Source: Ilyonectria destructans (taxonomy: Eukaryota > Ascomycota > Sordariomycetes > Hypocreales > Nectriaceae). Taken from it: 64,000 nt of DNA. Of this stretch, positions 1 through 13,046 are shown in pieces. The stretch is taken from assembly GCA_020740775.1 (NCBI GenBank), contig JAHEWK010000009.1, forward strand, positions 1,798,001 to 1,862,000. The letters run 5' to 3'. The stretch's first letter is position 1; each line of letters starts with the position of its first letter. Below the pieces are notes generated by a model, which saw only the letters and a list, made by a program, of their open reading frames with translations, was not told the origin of the DNA and did not search any database. The translations under genes were made by a program, and so were the position numbers.

Positions 1-707
1 TAATGCAGCAGAAAGGTAGCAATCAGCGGTGCCGCGTATGTCACCAGCGTCTTTGCCTCACGCTGCCAGGTCGTCTTAATGTCATGAGCAGCCACGGCCT
101 CTTCCCACCGTTTGTGCACTTCATCTGGGGATAACATCGGCGTTACATCTCCAGATGTTTCTCCGGATGTTACAGTCATATCTGGTAGTAGCGGAGTCGC
201 CTCAGTCAGGTCTTGAGGAGAATGGATCGGCTTCTTGTGGTCTTGAACCCTGGTGCTGAAGAGGGAGCGGTAAAGTCGTCCCATGAAGGTGGCCCTCCAC
301 CCTGTGCGAGGATGCTTGGATGCTACAATATCATTGTCGTGAAGTAGATCGAGCTCTGCTTGGAGCGATTCATCTACTTCATGAGGGTTGGGGACCGGGA
401 CGTCCCGTCCTGGGAGCGGGATAGTTGAGAAGCCGGACCCGTACGCAACTCCGTTGGGATGGAAGGCTAGCTGCACGTCGGTCGCATGGATAGACCTCGA
501 CTCGGACTCAAAGTAATCATCTTCGTCCTCTTCCTCGGAGGAGCAATCTTGGATGTCTCTGGTCAAGATTTCTTGGACGTTGGGACCTGTCTCAATAAAT
601 GAAGTGGAGAAAGGCACGCTTCCAGAAAGAAAGTCAGACAGAACGGAATGACGGCGACCGTGGCGCCCGCCATCAATAGCGACCGGTGAGGATCCAGACC
701 GAGACAT
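1..707 (-). CDS. MATE-family efflux transporter, N-terminal part (runs off the window)
   Basis: The minus strand is open from an ATG at 705-707 to the left edge with no stop (235 codons). The first ~200 residues are hydrophilic and acidic, with an EEEDEDD run, as in the long cytosolic N-termini of fungal MATE proteins. The last visible residues, WQREAKTLVTYAAPLIATFL, are the family's entry into the first membrane helix. MATE proteins export cationic drugs or metabolites by H+ or Na+ antiport, at the plasma or vacuolar membrane. Only the tail before and within helix 1 is seen, so the substrate cannot be judged. It is divergent to the next gene, with about 530 bp between the starts. No intron is visible in this part. 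Confidence 0.8.
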   Translation of the reverse strand, partial: MSRSGSSPVAIDGGRHGRRHSVLSDFLSGSVPFSTSFIETGPNVQEILTRDIQDCSSEEEDEDDYFESESRSIHATDVQLAFHPNGVAYGSGFSTIPLPGRDVPVPNPHEVDESLQAELDLLHDNDIVASKHPRTGWRATFMGRLYRSLFSTRVQDHKKPIHSPQDLTEATPLLPDMTVTSGETSGDVTPMLSPDEVHKRWEEAVAAHDIKTTWQREAKTLVTYAAPLIATFLLH

Positions 708-1240
708 TGCAGAGGCACTGGTACAGAATTTTGGAGCCTGGCTCACTGATGAGAGTGCAGATGAGGTATTTTGAGAGCGAGTTAACGAAGGCATATGCTC
801 GTCATAAGTACTGTCTGATAAGAGAACCGCGTGATGTCACGGTCGACTGCTATCGATACGGTGAAGGAGATAACAAACAGGGTCAGCGCCACCACCAGAC
901 GAGCACACCCATACACAACGCCGCGGAGGGCCTATGACATAACGACATCGAGAGTGCAACCCAGATGATCGACAAGGTTTATACCAACTGAGCCTTGCAC
1001 AACCCTCACGGAGAGATCGAGGGTTGATCGGGACATTGGATTGCTGACCGCCACAACAGGGCGAGCTGCGGGCAAAACCGCAAATGAACACACTTAGCCA
1101 CGCCACAGAGTCTATGACATCACGAACTGCTTTTAGACGCGAGTACAACATGGCGAACATTTTGCATCTACCGTAATCGTCTCAATCACTCCAACCATCT
1201 GCATTCACCATAGTCATCACTTTACCTCACACTCGCCACC
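708..1240. promoter_or_regulatory. Divergent intergenic region between MATE gene and 1241 gene
   Basis: This 533-bp stretch lies between two start codons facing away from each other, so it should hold both promoters. The last ~60 bp before 1241 are rich in C and T (caccatag...cctcacactcgccacc), typical of a fungal transcription start and leader. I see no gene or repeat in it. Confidence 0.5.
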
Positions 1241-2372
1241 ATGGCAGTTTCACGGTCACCATCGAAGGAGAAGGACACGGCGACGGGTGAGAAGCACCAG
1301 ACCGAGCATGAGTCGCCCGAAAGTAAACGCACCAAGACCGAGGAAAATGGAACGACCGGAGAATCTGGATCTGGCTCGGAAGAGAAGTTCGAGAAGAAAA
1401 ACGATGAGAATGAAGCATCCCCAAAGGCCTCAAATGAGAACAACAACGGCAACACGGACGACGCAGTCCAGCCGGCCCCGGAATCCGGCATGCCATCCAA
1501 CGCCTTGGAGAAAGGGATAGTCTACTTCTTCATCCGGGGGCGCGTCAACACCGATGACCCAGAAGGGGTTGACGACATTGCGCGAAGCTACATGCTTCTC
1601 CGACCCATCCCCAAGGATGCAAGACTCAGCAAAGGGCCGATGGGCGATTCTGGAAACACGAGGGTACTTGCGTTGCCCAAGAAGACATTTCCAGTAAACA
1701 AAAATGACAAGTTTATGGTGTTCGTCGATATGTCGAAAGCTTCGTATCAAGACCTCAAGGATGACTTCCTCGCATCGTCGGAATACGCCACCAAGACAGT
1801 CGGTACCCGGCACAAGCCCCAGGCTACACCGATTGCTGAAGGCGTCTACGCGATTACCTCGACCGGTCGGGAGAGCCATTTTGCATATATACTCACGCTG
1901 CCCCAAAAACTGGACGAAGTTCAAAAAGAGCTAGGTCTGAAGAGACAGGGAAGCTTTATCCTCAGCACCAAGAATCCAAAGTACCCAGGGCCAGCAAACA
2001 CCAGACTTCCCAAGAGTCCCAAATTCTCCAAAGAGTCAGCTGTACTTCGCCAGTCAAATCATAGAAATACTGACAGAAAACAGGATCATTAAAGATTTCC
2101 GAGATTTGCGCTGGATGCCCTCCAAGCCAGCTCACCTCAACTATGTCAATGCTCAAGTCCTCCTCATTGGCGAACCCTCGGGGATTGAGAAAGCGACGGA
2201 GCCTCAAGATGGAGAGCAAATAAAAAGCAAAGGTAGCAAAGAAGTGTTGGAGAACTTGGCGGAAGATGATTTGGAGCGGATGCAGCATCTTGGGGGGGAC
2301 GAGTCGGAGTCGATATTTGCTGATTTGCATGTGCAAGCCAAGGATTATCCCGCGCTTCAGACCACGTTCTAG
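1241..2372 (+). CDS. Conserved fungal protein, often annotated as BTB domain transcription factor
   Basis: Two exons, 1241-2034 and 2084-2372, give 360 aa. The 49-nt intron starts GTCAGC, has a CTGAC branch site near 2070 and ends ACAG; splicing restores KEIIKDFRDLRWMP. Residues 1-85 are charged and low in complexity (Lys/Glu/Ser/Asn), likely disordered. Residues ~90-300 form a conserved block (YFFIRGRVN, YMLLRPIP, TVGTRHKPQATPIAEGVYAI, YPGPANTRLP) that I recall from fungal proteins carrying this database label. I see no BTB fold or DNA-binding motif, so the label should not be taken as function. The ATG sits in a good context (caccATGG). Confidence 0.8.
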
Positions 2373-2929
2373 GGCCACGGCAAGGTCCATAAATGCTCCG
2401 TTCAAATATAAACGACGAATCCCTGCTTGCACAGAGTTGGAAAAAAAAATCTACAATTTAATAAGGACAGCAAGATAAATATCGATGTATGTAGCATCCT
2501 TAGCATAGGCGACAAGCGCCAAATAAAGCAACAAGTGGCAAATAGCGGTCCAGGCAAGTTTCAAAGAAGCAGCAATCAGTTCTTTAAAGAGCTGATTCCC
2601 AAATTTCCCTTCAGAATTCATCGTGTTTCTGTATGATAATGCTACGGAAATACCACGCCCCTGGCTGATATTTCGAGGCGGTGCAGACTCCTGTACTGAT
2701 TGGGGGAGAGGCCATTACGGATGCGTTGATTGGATGGAATCGAAAGTCTGAGGTCAGCATGGATTTGATTCCCCCGCCTACTTACTTAAGCGAGGTAATA
2801 AATAGCCTTGGATCTCCAACATGACTGACGACTCCTGGCTTTGAATTGTTATTTCATGACATCAGAGCTCTTCTACTCCTTCCTACGTAATTACCATATC
2901 CGCTGGGCCTTCATACCCAAGGCCAAGCC
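2373..2929. other. Intergenic, terminator and promoter only
   Basis: 557 bp between two genes on the same strand. An A-run near 2440 follows the upstream stop and may belong to its 3' end. Only short shadow reading frames are present. Confidence 0.5.
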
Positions 2930-4977
2930 ATGAGACTTCTCAATACGGCCACATTGCAGCTTGAAAGCTTTATCAGCGAAGCGGCCCCGAAATATGCCAT
3001 CCTCTCTCACATGTGGTACGAAGAAGAGGTTCTCTTCGAAGACATTTGCAATGGTGGCAACGCACTCCAAGAATGCACCAAGACAGGCGCACAGAAAGTC
3101 ATGGCCAGCTGCAAGAAGGCGCGAGAGGCCGGCTACACCTACATTTGGATCGACACGTGTTGCATCGACAAATCCAGTAGCGCCGAGCTGTCCGAGGCCA
3201 TCAACAGCATGTTTGCCTGGTACCGAGATGCCAAAGTCTGCTACGTCTACCTCGCGGATTTCCAAGCCGGTCAAGGCGTCGACTCGGAGTCGTTCAGAGG
3301 TAGCCGCTGGTTCACGCGAGGTTGGACCTTGCAGGAGCTGCTCGCACCCCCATATATCGAGTTCTACGACTGTGAATGGATGTTTGTTGGACACGGATTT
3401 GACCTGGCCGCAAGAACTAGCCACATCACCGGCATAGAAGTCAAGGCACTACGTCGTCACCATGACGCCAAGAACCCGTGCCGTGATCAGAGATTGGACA
3501 AGTCAGGAACCCAGTGTCTCAGTTGTGGATCCTTCGTCAAAGTCCGCGACATGCTTGATTCCTTCAGCATCGCCACTAGGATGTCATGGGCTTCACAGCG
3601 CGCTACCACACGAATGGAAGACATAGCATACTGCCTGCTGGGAATCTTCAACATCAACATGTGAGTATCGTGTGTCCAGTCGACTACTGCAAGTGCAAAG
3701 ACCTCGCATCAACATACGGCTGACGGGTGTGCAGGCCGCTCTTGTACGGCGAAGGCGATGGAGCTTTTCGTAGGTTACAAGAGGAGATTATCAAATACTC
3801 TAACGACCAGTCTATTCTTACGTGGGAATGGCCCGTAAAGTGGACTCGAGCACCTTCCTCTGCTTTAGCCGACCATCCCAGAGGTTTTGGAACCCGGTAC
3901 CGACCTGTCACTTCTCTTCTGGATAATTACAGCATGATGATGTCAGGTGGCAGCCTCATTGAGATTGACCTGCTCCTTGGAGAGTGGACTTCGACGCACC
4001 AGAATATTGGAGGTCAAATGGCCGTTTTGAACTGCAGTGCCATCGATGACCCGATGATATGCCCCGTCATGTTTCTAGATGAGACGTCCGTCGGATCCGG
4101 CCTTTACCATCGTAGTCATATACTCGGTTACAAGATATTTGAGATCTCACCTGACTCGACCGAGATAATTATGAAAGGAGCCAAGGGGGTTGATCGACAC
4201 TTGAAAGGTAATGCCTCCAAGACACTCTTGTTTTCTGCATCGCGCTAGACACTTAACGACTAGTACGGCTCATAGGTGCTTATGATGCTAAAAATTTACC
4301 ACGCAGTTACTTTTGACCCGTCTAGACTGAAGAATACGAGGGTCAGGTTTCAAATATCCTCTACCGCTCGACTGACCTTGGAAACAACGCCTCCGGTACG
4401 AGTCAAACTCGTGGATAAAACCGGAACATACGCACTCCGATGTTCGGTCCCGGAAGTAGGACGGGAGGATCTCCCTCGCAATATTATCAGTTTTTGGACC
4501 GACCAGTGCTCAGTCGATCCTTACAGAGCGGACCTTATTGGAGCTTACCATTTCACCAACGGCCGGACCAACGGATTCTTCGTGCTCTTGGACTTGTGTG
4601 TAGACGTCACCGCCTCACACTTCTCGTATACGGGGCCATGGTGGGAGCGAAGAGCCTATATCGCCTCTTGCAGCGTGTTTTCGGGGCTCGATGTTTTTAG
4701 CTGGCGATACGGATATGGAATGCAGGAGCCAGATATTATGTTGAAGGCGGAGTTCTATGCTAAATTTCTTAACCAGATATATCCTAGCTACGGCGGTAAG
4801 AACACTGAGGCTTTTGAGAGCTCGCAGAATATTGATAGTAAGACGAAGGTATCGGCATCGGTTGCCCTGATCGAGTTCTTGGGGAGGAAGTGCTTCGAAC
4901 TTGTCGTTGAAGTAGAAAGCGCACCCCAAGGACGGTCCGGGGTAGGAGCATTTTTTCATCTACCACTGAGTAACTGA
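2930..4977 (+). CDS. HET-domain (heterokaryon incompatibility) protein
   Basis: Three exons, 2930-3660, 3735-4207 and 4307-4977, give 624 aa. The N-terminal ~240 residues carry the full HET signature: KYAILSHMWYEEEVLFEDI near residue 22, YTYIWIDTCCIDKSSSAEL near 67, WFTRGWTLQELLAPPYIEFY, then ATTRMEDIAYCLLGIFNINM joined across intron 1 to PLLYGEGDGAFRRLQEEI. HET domains trigger cell death when unlike strains fuse. The ~380-residue C-terminal part has no repeat or domain I recognise; there is no WD40, ankyrin or NACHT. Intron 1 (GTGAGT...GCAG, 74 nt) is firm. Intron 2 (GTAATG...CGCAG, 99 nt) was chosen because it is the only simple splice that keeps both frames. Confidence 0.85.
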
Positions 4978-5805
4978 AATACGGCTCTACGGTGCTGCTT
5001 ACTCGTGACTAGAGAAACAAGATTTCGGAGCAGAAAATCGTTTAAATTTGAAGTCGTGCTGTCGGAAATTTGGGCTGTTCAATTTAGCTACTCTTCTAGA
5101 TAAAGGCTATAAATGCGAGTATTGATAAGCCAGCATTGCCAGTATTTATCTACTGAAATTTATTATATATCTATTTATATTCTTTTTTATGTCGTTTATT
5201 CATGTAATAAGCATTCATATATTAACCTTGCGACTCGTTCACGTTACGCAAACAAGGCGACTCTGCTCGGTGACTGGGAGGTCCTTTGGTGATAGAATTC
5301 TCAAATATTAATGCGACTTGTCATTACAATCAATATTGGGTCGTTCCGAGACGCAGCCATATTTCGCTCCTCCAAGCCCAACTCAGCTGCTAATATAAAT
5401 CATCGCCGACAGCGGGCTACTGGTGAAGACTTGGCTTGCTCATCATCGCACTTGCCGACTTAACACGGATGGTTTTCATATTCCTGTGCTTCAACACGCG
5501 ACGCTCGTGAATATGTCTTGGATGTAGATTCAGCCTCGAACACTATGTAAGGTAACTCGATATATAAATGATACGCTGCAAGTGCTGCCACGTAACTATA
5601 GGTACAGGAGAAAGTAAGATTTGCCTCAAGCGGTTGCTCACAGGCTAAGGGCCCGTGGGTTTTTGCGCGAACCTTCCTAGATGTCCTTCACGAAGCGCAG
5701 TTTTCTCCGCGATGAAAACAGTTCGACAATAGTACGTAAACCTATTTTGCAATACAAGAAAATACGCCGCTAGGGAGGTTGGCATGACAAATTCTAGTTT
5801 GTCGA
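4978..5805. other. Intergenic, AT-rich stretch
   Basis: About 830 bp between two convergent genes. Bases 5100-5220 are markedly AT-rich (tatatctatttatattcttttt). No coding frame, repeat or RNA gene could be recognised. Confidence 0.5.
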
Positions 5806-6849
5806 TTAGGCCATGCGGCCGAATTTCGCAGATCTCTTGCTGCGCGACCTGCAACCTAGCACGACCGAGCTCGAAGGCGTGGCAACCGAAACGACGGAGC
5901 TGGTAGACGAAGAGTCGGGAACCGAGGAGTCGTAAGACGAAGAGTTAGACGAAGAGGTTGAGCTGCTGCCGCTCCAGACGTCGTCACCAATGGGGGTGTC
6001 CAGAATGTCAGTTTTGACCTCCTCGGCAGTATCCGTCCAAAGGTTGAGGCCATTCCAGAGCGTCATGGAGTCGTCGTAGATACCGGGGATCTTGTAGGTG
6101 GTGCTGGGCGAGCCGGTGCCGGAACCGGAGACCTTGATTTGAGCGCAGCTGCGTATCATGGTAAGGTTGATGTCCTCTTTTGGGTGCGTACTGGGCCAGA
6201 ATTTGACTTACCTGTAGAAGAACTCAGCCTCGTTAGCCTGGGCACCGTGGAGACCGACGTGCTCGGCACGGACGAGGTACTCGCCAGCGGGAGTGTCGGC
6301 AGGGATTTCGAACTCGAACTGCGACATGCCATACGCACACCAGGCCGCTTTGGTCAAATCGCCACTCGCATCGCAGAGGGTCTTCTCCCAGATCTTGAAC
6401 CAATCACCGTCGCCCTCGTACTCTTGGACATTACCGGTGGGGGCCTTGGACATATCTGCAGTGGTTCAGTCGGTAAGCAAGTATCCGAATAGCTTTCTTG
6501 GCTCAAAGGTCGTCGTACAAACTTGACCAGGTCCGGGATGGGCAATAGAGCCATCGTAGAAGAGCTTCATGGCAATGCTGTCACCGGCAGCGACATCGGC
6601 GACCTCGGTATTGGCGGCGTTGCTGAAAGAGCCCAAGTTGCAGCGGAAATCGCTGTCACTGGGAGTCAGGTTGTCGAAGGTGTTGGTGAACTTGGTGGGC
6701 ATGTAGCACTCGGATCGGGTAGTCTGGCGGATGTACTGCCAGTCATTGGAGGCGACGCCGTTCAAAACAAGCTTGCTAAAGATGTAATGGGCTGAAGCCG
6801 ACTGGGCCAAGGCGGCGACGGCGGTAAGAAAGACGGCGGAGTGCTTCAT
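5806..6849 (-). CDS. AA9 lytic polysaccharide monooxygenase (former GH61), secreted
   Basis: Exons on the minus strand are 6849-6519, 6455-6212 and 6148-5806 (305 aa), with two 63-nt introns. The signal peptide is MKHSAVFLTAVAALAQSASA. Cleavage leaves His1 of HYIFSKL, the first ligand of the copper histidine brace. The second ligand is His84 of the mature protein in IAHPGPGQVYM, which is formed across intron 1. The axial Tyr lies in EFFYSCAQIKV, formed across intron 2. AA9 enzymes cleave cellulose and other beta-glucans oxidatively, outside the cell. The last ~70 residues are a Ser/Thr-rich tail with no CBM1 after it. An in-frame upstream ATG at 6903 would add residues before the signal peptide and was not used. 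Confidence 0.93.
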
Positions 6850-7071
6850 CTTGACGGTGAGAGTTGGTGTGGGAAACTGAACACGCTCAACACAGTGAGG
6901 CAAGGGATGACAATAGCCTACTCTGGGTAGCAGAAAGAATGAAATAAAGGCCTACACCGGGTAGGATTGAAAACAAGAAACGAGAGTGAATGATGTTGTG
7001 CGATTGAGATATCGTCTTCAAGTTAAAGACAATGACCGGTACTTATACCAGAATCAACCGCGTATGTACAG

Positions 7072-7175
7072 CCCCTGAAAGTTTGTGAGCGGTGACTTGC
7101 CCCGGCATTTTTCAACCTTCTCAGTGGGGCGTCACTTTCGATAAGAAACGTCACTTTTCCACAAACTTTCAGGGG
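7072..7175. repeat. 104-bp inverted repeat upstream of the AA9 gene
   Basis: CCCCTGAAAGTTTGTG at 7072-7087 is matched perfectly in inverse at 7160-7175. Inside, GTGACTTGCCCC and GGGGCGTCAC pair again, so most of the unit could fold into a hairpin. It starts 223 bp before the AA9 ATG. No target-site duplication is visible. It could be a small hairpin element or a two-site regulatory palindrome. Confidence 0.7.
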
Positions 7176-8676
7176 TTGGTTGTTTTGTAAACTAGGAGTT
7201 GTACTTTTGTCAGCTGCGGGCCCACCAAAGCCGAGGATTCAAGTGTTCAACAACGCTTTAGTCGTCTAATGGTGTTTCAGGACGGCAATTTACGCGCTCT
7301 GTTTCACAATCTGCATCTGGACCACTCCCCCAATATTACCTAGCTGAGGCTCCGAGTGGCAGATTATCTTCTAAAGCCAGAGTTCTCTGTAGTTCGTGTA
7401 CTACGCGCAGAGCAGCCAACATCACAATGCTGTGACAGCTGTCAACATCATCCACGACCGCCCCTTGAACTTTGGGATACATGGCACTCTCTCGACGCTC
7501 CTCACATAAAACACCTCGTAGAAATTGACGCGAGCGGAATTTCAACTAAGCTAAAGTATCCCCCTTTCTACAATTACATCATTCATCTCACGGTGACATT
7601 TTTCCGTCCAGTCTTTCGTTTGTTCGGCGACGGGGTTGTCATGCTTTTTATTGTTTCACCTTGCCAAGCCCTGAGTGAGGCCGGCTCCACTCCATCTCCG
7701 TTCAATAATTAAGGCCGTCTGTTGCCCAAGGTCGGGTAGCAGCTGAAACAACACTTGTCACATCTGAACTCATTAAAGATACTAATAGGTGGGTAACGGC
7801 GTCGAATGATCCGCAATTCAACTGCAGAGTGCCTGACAGGATGGTGTACGAAGCATTGCTGATGGAATCCGATATATTGTGCCTATGTACGACGCGCAAT
7901 GTCTAGACATACCCGGCCTTGGCAGACGGGGCTTGTAAACGGGTGCTACATGCGCGGCGTCAAATCCATCGCTAAGGTCTAAGGCGCAGATCTAGTAGGC
8001 AAACGAGTTGCTCGACAGATGATCGTGACACAGGCAAGGAAAAGCTTGACTCAAGAAGCTCTAGTTAGGCTAACGACAACTTTCACGGGGATGGATGGCG
8101 GTTGCATGCTGATCATGGCATAGCTAGAGAGGAATGAAAACGAAGAAGGGAAAGCAATGCACGCCTCCTCATGATATGCATCCCCTGTAGCGTACGTAGG
8201 ACACAGAACATTCCAGTCATTTCACCAAACACAATCGGCGCACCGCGCATCAAACCCTTGTTCTTTCTCCTCCGGATCGCCGCGATTGTGGAGAGAAGCA
8301 GTGCGTGTCATGCCTGTACGAAGATGGTGTAGGGAGGACGGCCAGCGTGGAGGGTTGTATTCGTCATTTGAAATCGCCATAACAACCTCCAGACCTAACG
8401 TTACCCAAGTCGAGAACGCAGGAGCTGAGTTACAGTAGTCATGATGAATAGAGTAGCGTAAGCAACGCAGATTCATGCCAATTGATCTGTACACCGTAAC
8501 GCGATTGATGAATTGCGTATGACGGGCACCTAAAGATTCGACAATACATGTCCGGTATTTAAAATCTTATACGCGAGTGGCCTTCCATTTCCATCGTTGC
8601 CAGCGTATTGGTTGAAACATTAATAATTAGACAGTAAGATTTATATAATATTTTGTACGTTATACTCATCCGTCCC
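7176..8676. other. Intergenic, nothing recognised
   Basis: About 1.5 kb with only short, unconvincing frames on both strands. I see no tRNA, transposon end or conserved motif. Confidence 0.5.
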
Positions 8677-10455
<1,779 letters not shown>

Positions 10456-11249
10456 TTAGCTCAATGAGGAAGACATGGCGCCGGATAGATAGACGGACAG
10501 AAACGGAAGTGTGCGTGTGTCTCAGAAAACGGGCGGGTAGATGGGCCACACAAAAAAGCAGTTCCTGCGAGCTGAGCTGCAGGGAGGGAGGGTTAGCAAG
10601 CTACTTGCATTAAGAGCAACAGTTCGTTTTCTTATTTGCCTTGGCCCCCGACGCAGCTGACGACATCTATGAGTGCATTCAAGTCGAAGCGGCTGCTGCC
10701 ACCGTTATTTTTAATTAGCGGGCGGAAATGCATACTGAAAAGGCATACTTTTCCTCGTTATTGCCCGGGACCAGGACCCAACAGATGCGCTCAGCGTGGG
10801 TCGATAGCCTCATGCATTGTACTTTTGTATGCCTGTCCCAAGCACGATCCATTAGGCAGGGATTCATACCGCCATCTTTGTACTTGCTATGTACGTAACT
10901 TAGCCTCATCGGCCGAGTAATGATCCTAGCAAAGAATAGACACCACGCGGTGAACAGGTGGGTTCGTCTCGAGGTTACATCGGGCGGTTACCCGGCGCCG
11001 GACTGTCAGTTCCTACGCCCTTACTCACGGTTCAGGGGCAATACTAGATCTTGTTTTCTATAGTTTCGATGCCCCTGTTCAGTGCGGCTGCGATGGACGC
11101 TTGTCGTGTAATCTATGGGCCCGGCCAATATTCCCTCAGCCCGGCTACAGGTGCAGATTACTATGTATGCCATCCGATTTAACTCTCGCGTCCACCTCGC
11201 TTCTACGGTTCCCTCCCGGGGTGGTCGGCGATCATTACTTTCCTCCATC
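10456..11249. other. Intergenic between two pseudogenes
   Basis: About 790 bp between two dead genes transcribed away from each other, so it would have been a divergent promoter. No gene or repeat seen. Confidence 0.45.
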
Positions 11250-12640
11250 ATGCTCGCCCATCTCAGATCTGTCCTGTCCGACACTCGTGCTCACGACAAC
11301 ATCGGACCGCGGCTCCTCATCAGCGTCTGGATTCTCTGTGGTTTCGCCGCTATTTTCTTGGGTCTCCGAGTGTAATGCAACATTCTCGGACGTCGTGGGC
11401 TGTGGTGGGATGATGGTTTCTTGATCGGCGCCTTTGTGAGATTTCTTTTCCTTCTGCTGTACCAGTACATACATGAGTTACATAGCACAGTGTTGGGGCG
11501 AAAAGTTAGCCCTGTGTTTATAACATTAGGGAACCTTGCTAATTATTGTGCCAACAGGTCGCCCTGCTCTCCGAGTGCGGACTGATTGTCGCCATGGTAG
11601 AACTGGGATACGGGAAACATATTTAGGACTTTGATCAGGCCAATTTTCCTCAATGGGTGCTCCTCTCCAACTGCAGAACCACCTTTACCGTTGTCGCCGC
11701 GTGTTGGAGCAAGGCATCGTTTGGAATCACCCTCACTCGCATCACCGAAGGATGGACCAAACGCTTCATCTTCATCCTGCTTGTTTCCATGAACATCTTC
11801 TTGGGGCTGAGCGGCCTCTTCGCATGGGTTAACTGCACCCCGATTAAGAAGTCGTGGAGCCCCTTCACTGAGGGAACATGCTAGCCTTCCAAGACGCCGG
11901 TCCACTACAACATCTTTTCTGGAGGTAGGCGCATTGTCGGGTCAATCCGTCACCGATATTTGCATCTGACAAGCTTCAAGCATACTCGGCGACCTGCGAT
12001 ATTATTCTCGCTCTCTTACCATGGACGGTGCTGCGGACTCTCCAGATGGCAATGCGGGAGAAGCTGGGTGTTGGTTTAGCTATGAGTATGGGGATATTGT
12101 CAGTCTCAGCGTCCCCCCAATCCATCCCCGAGGGTCTTGACCAGCGCTCACAAATCTAGTGCTGGAATCACTGCTATCTTGAAGACAAAAAATCTGACCC
12201 TCCTTCTCAAAAGCGACTTTTGTACGTTTTAACCCTCCTAGACAACGTCAGACAACCGAGCGTTGGCAGCTAACCGAGTATTTCTCGCAGACAAATCCGT
12301 TCAGCTTACCATTTGGGATACTACCGAGAGTTTCGTGACCATCATGGCTGCGTCGATTCCTGTGCTCCGCGTCCTTATCCGAGAAGCAAAGTCATCCGCT
12401 CGAAAGCACTACCATGCCGAAGATGGACATAACACCTATCATACTCAAATCGTGTCTAGGACTCACACGTCGGAGCTGCAGGCGACACGAAGTGCGCAGG
12501 ATCCAACAGCAGATGACGGGAGTGACAAACGCATTCTCAAACCCCACAAGGGAATATTTTGTACTAATGAGGTTGCTGTCGAGTATCATCCAAAAGAGGC
12601 GACCAAGACTTACGAGATGAGGGCATATAGATCCGGGTAA
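11250..12640 (+). pseudogene. SAT4/rhodopsin-like integral membrane protein, inactivated
   Basis: Fungal SAT4-type seven-helix proteins are recognisable piece by piece: an opening helix LLISVWILCGFAAIFLGLRV from ATG 11250, then GRRGLWWDDGFLIGAF, then VALLSECGLIVAMVELGYGKHI, then TVVAACWSKASFGITLTRI, then CDIILALLPWTVLRTLQMAM with REKLGVGLAMSMGIL, and LTIWDTTESFVTIMAASIPV in the last exon (ends 12640). Introns between the blocks keep GT-AG ends. Three in-frame stops break it: TAA 11373-11375 (after LRV), TAG 11624-11626 (after GKHI, where WDF is usual) and TAG 11882-11884 (after TEGTC, where W is usual). The two TAGs fit TGG-to-TAG changes. Confidence 0.78.
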
Positions 12641-13046
12641 CCATAGGTAATGAAAGTGTATGGACGGAAGTATTATCGTGCTACATGAGGTGTCTCGGAT
12701 GGTTCCTGCCTTGTGGTGGGGAGGGCTATAATAATTTATTATTATCGACCCGCTGCGTACCTCATCCGGCGACGTTTCTCAAACCACTCAGTTCTAAAAT
12801 ACAGGTCAGGTTCTATAATACGAGAAAAGCTAGCCGGCCTAAATTTTGGGACATTATCCCAGATCTAGGTCCCTTATAGAGGTCTGCGATCCCAAAAGTG
12901 AGCTCTCCAGGCACCTCAACCCAAAGCTCCGCGACAGCTCAACTTAGAGCAGCAGGAGCTCAGCTCTAGAAACGGAAATGGCTATGGATATGCTTAAGTT
13001 TTGTCTCCGACTATATTGGTATTCTTGTAAGTAGCAACTGACTAGT
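12641..13046. other. Intergenic with degenerate dispersed repeat, copy A
   Basis: Bases ~12890-13010 match, in inverse orientation, the stretch at ~27110-27255 (see the repeat entries). No coding frame. Confidence 0.5.
12890..13010 (-). repeat. Dispersed repeat, copy A
   Basis: Read on the minus strand this stretch contains TTCCGTTTCTAGAGCTGAGC and TGAGCTGTCGC followed by a GGGTTGAGG block. All recur with few changes on the plus strand at 27155-27220. Most differences are C/T or G/A. It looks like an old, mutated mobile-element fragment; no open frame or termini remain. Confidence 0.6.

Noticed and set aside
2891..3424. 177-codon minus frame opposite the first HET exon
   Set aside because: Shadow of the HET domain; no ATG-linked family features.
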